NCBI GenBank assembly: GCA_018242685.1
Contig: JAFEBM010000006.1
Location: 124,001-188,000 of the forward strand
Reading direction: 5' to 3'
Source of the DNA: Nitrospira sp.
Lineage (GTDB): Bacteria; Nitrospirota; Nitrospiria; Nitrospirales; Nitrospiraceae
Length of the DNA: 64,000 nucleotides
A program made the position numbers and the translations under genes. Shown piece after piece: positions 63,217 to 64,000 of the stretch (its first letter is position 1; every line of letters begins with the position of its first letter). The notes under the pieces are model-generated. The model was not told the origin of the DNA, did not search any database, and saw only the letters and a program-made list of their open reading frames with translations.

Positions 63217-63726
63217 TCAGCGTCCCGATGCTTGCGCCAGGACCGGATGGCCCGCGATGGCATCATTAAGGGACTTGACCAATGCGACCGGGGAAGCCTC
63301 TCCTGCCTGAACCAGAGACGTATACCGCTCCTGGGTCATGGCGAAGAAAGCGGGATGTTGCTCAGAAGGGACACCCATTAAAGAAGCCAACGAAGCAAGG
63401 TGTTCGCCTTTTCCCTGAGCCATCTCCGCAGTGAGCGCCTCGAAGTTCAACGATGCGAACATGGTTGTCTTCTGCTCACTCATAATCTTGCCGTCGTTGG
63501 TGCAACCGGAAGTCCCAAAGCTGATCCCAAACGTCTGGCTACCAAAGGTGCCGTTCGTGGTCGCCTGCAGCACTTGAGGAGCGATTTCCTTCTGACCCTT
63601 GTACTCTCCCCAGGCCAGCTTTCCCAGGCCGCAGCCAGGACCGGTATCTGGATTTGCCGCCATTGCCAGACCTGCCTGGGCGCCGAACAGTACGGCGATA
63701 GACAATACAAGCACTTTCTTCGACAT
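63217..63726 (-). CDS. DUF3015 secreted protein
   Basis: A 169-residue protein with a clear signal peptide (VLSIAVLFGAQAGLAMA/AN) and the DUF3015 pattern GPGCGLGKLAWGEYKGQKEIAPQVLQATTNGTFGSQTFGISFGTSGCTNDG, with two cysteines likely paired. Its gene is 56 bp upstream of the DUF4105 gene, and such pairs recur in other genomes, so the two products may work together in the envelope. Function unknown. Confidence 0.85.
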   Translation of the reverse strand: MSKKVLVLSIAVLFGAQAGLAMAANPDTGPGCGLGKLAWGEYKGQKEIAPQVLQATTNGTFGSQTFGISFGTSGCTNDGKIMSEQKTTMFASLNFEALTAEMAQGKGEHLASLASLMGVPSEQHPAFFAMTQERYTSLVQAGEASPVALVKSLNDAIAGHPVLAQASGR

Positions 63727-63860
63727 AAGGCCTCCTCCGTTAGAATTAGTTAAGCACCCATGCTACTGCAAAAACACTGAGGCGAAGTATAACCAAACTC
63801 GCTCTCGATGTTCATAAAAAAGTCGGCCACCAGGGAAGTGACTAGTATCTACTTCTCAAG

Positions 63861-63889
63861 TGGGTAGATTATAGCTGGGTGGATTATAG
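63861..63889 (+). repeat. Tandem 15-bp repeat upstream of the DUF3015 gene
   Basis: TGGGTAGATTATAG (63861-63874) is followed at 63876 by TGGGTGGATTATAG, one base different. It lies 135-165 bp upstream of the DUF3015 start, in a 274-bp stretch with no gene. TTATAG resembles a -10 box, so it may hold a promoter or an operator. Confidence 0.45.
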
Positions 63890-64000
63890 ACAAATCACAG
63901 TGAAGCGCAACAATATTTTCTCGGCCTTGAAGTTTCTTACTTCGTTCAACAGGCGAGAGCCGAGTCCAGATGGATCACAGCCTCCAAGCCGAACGCGTGT

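Noticed and set aside
1..64000. tRNA, rRNA, CRISPR arrays, known riboswitches, integron integrase
   Set aside because: None was seen on reading both strands; a covariance-model scan could still reveal small RNAs that are not visible by eye.
63960..64000. Possible start of a plus-strand gene (ATGGATCACAGCC near 63970)
   Set aside because: No ribosome site and only about 10 codons before the edge, too little to support.

Overview
The window is GC-rich bacterial DNA, densely packed with genes. The gene mix suggests Nitrospirota, most likely Nitrospira: a UT-family urea transporter, a secreted cupredoxin, a BBP2-type porin, many metallo-beta-lactamase and glycine-zipper proteins, DUF3015 and DUF4105 proteins, and a hydrogenase-like membrane complex. 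This placement is an inference from content; no rRNA or other marker gene is present. I found no rRNA, tRNA or CRISPR array.

Layout. 1-4 kb: RND efflux permease (cut by the left edge) and its membrane fusion protein. 4.2-8.2 kb: an NDH-2-type dehydrogenase fused to cNMP-binding and CBS domains, a LapA-domain protein, a urea transporter and an EmrE-type transporter. 8.3-11.2 kb: a lipoprotein preceded by a 12-codon overlapping ORF, a sugar O-acetyltransferase and a cupredoxin. 11.3-17.1 kb: sucA-sucB-lpd (2-oxoglutarate dehydrogenase), with a 214-bp inverted-repeat element at the lpd stop codon. 17.2-21.7 kb: an accessory island holding an IS5/IS427-type insertion sequence inside a DUF5615 toxin gene, its DUF433 antitoxin, two integron-like cassettes with attC-like sites but no integrase, a DUF4258/YgiT pair and a HicAB pair. 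21.9-30 kb: sulfur and housekeeping genes (TauE exporter, persulfide dioxygenase-rhodanese, MBL protein, methyltransferase, CPA1 antiporter, VOC, DsbA-like, NmrA-like).

30-36.7 kb: envelope genes (two lipoproteins, a BBP2 porin, two twin glycine-zipper lipoproteins) with repeats and transposase debris, then DUF167 and CbbQ-like AAA+ genes. 36.8-48.3 kb: a sensor kinase and an NtrC-type regulator, then a clear sigma-54 promoter, three small genes and a six-subunit complex I/hydrogenase-4-like operon. The large subunit of that complex has lost all four cysteine ligands of the NiFe site, while the small subunit keeps its four cluster cysteines. This makes it an Ehr-type (energy-converting-hydrogenase-related) complex rather than a hydrogenase, and it is the most interesting system in the window.

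48.4-64 kb: a hybrid histidine kinase overlapping a YkgJ-DUF2156 fusion; a divergent run with an ATP-grasp-like protein, a thioredoxin-fold protein, a lysine 2,3-aminomutase-type radical SAM enzyme, a dCTP deaminase, two arsenosugar-type glycosyltransferase-family proteins and an SDR; then a hydrolase, a second hicBA pair, a DUF4105/Lnb protein and a DUF3015 protein.
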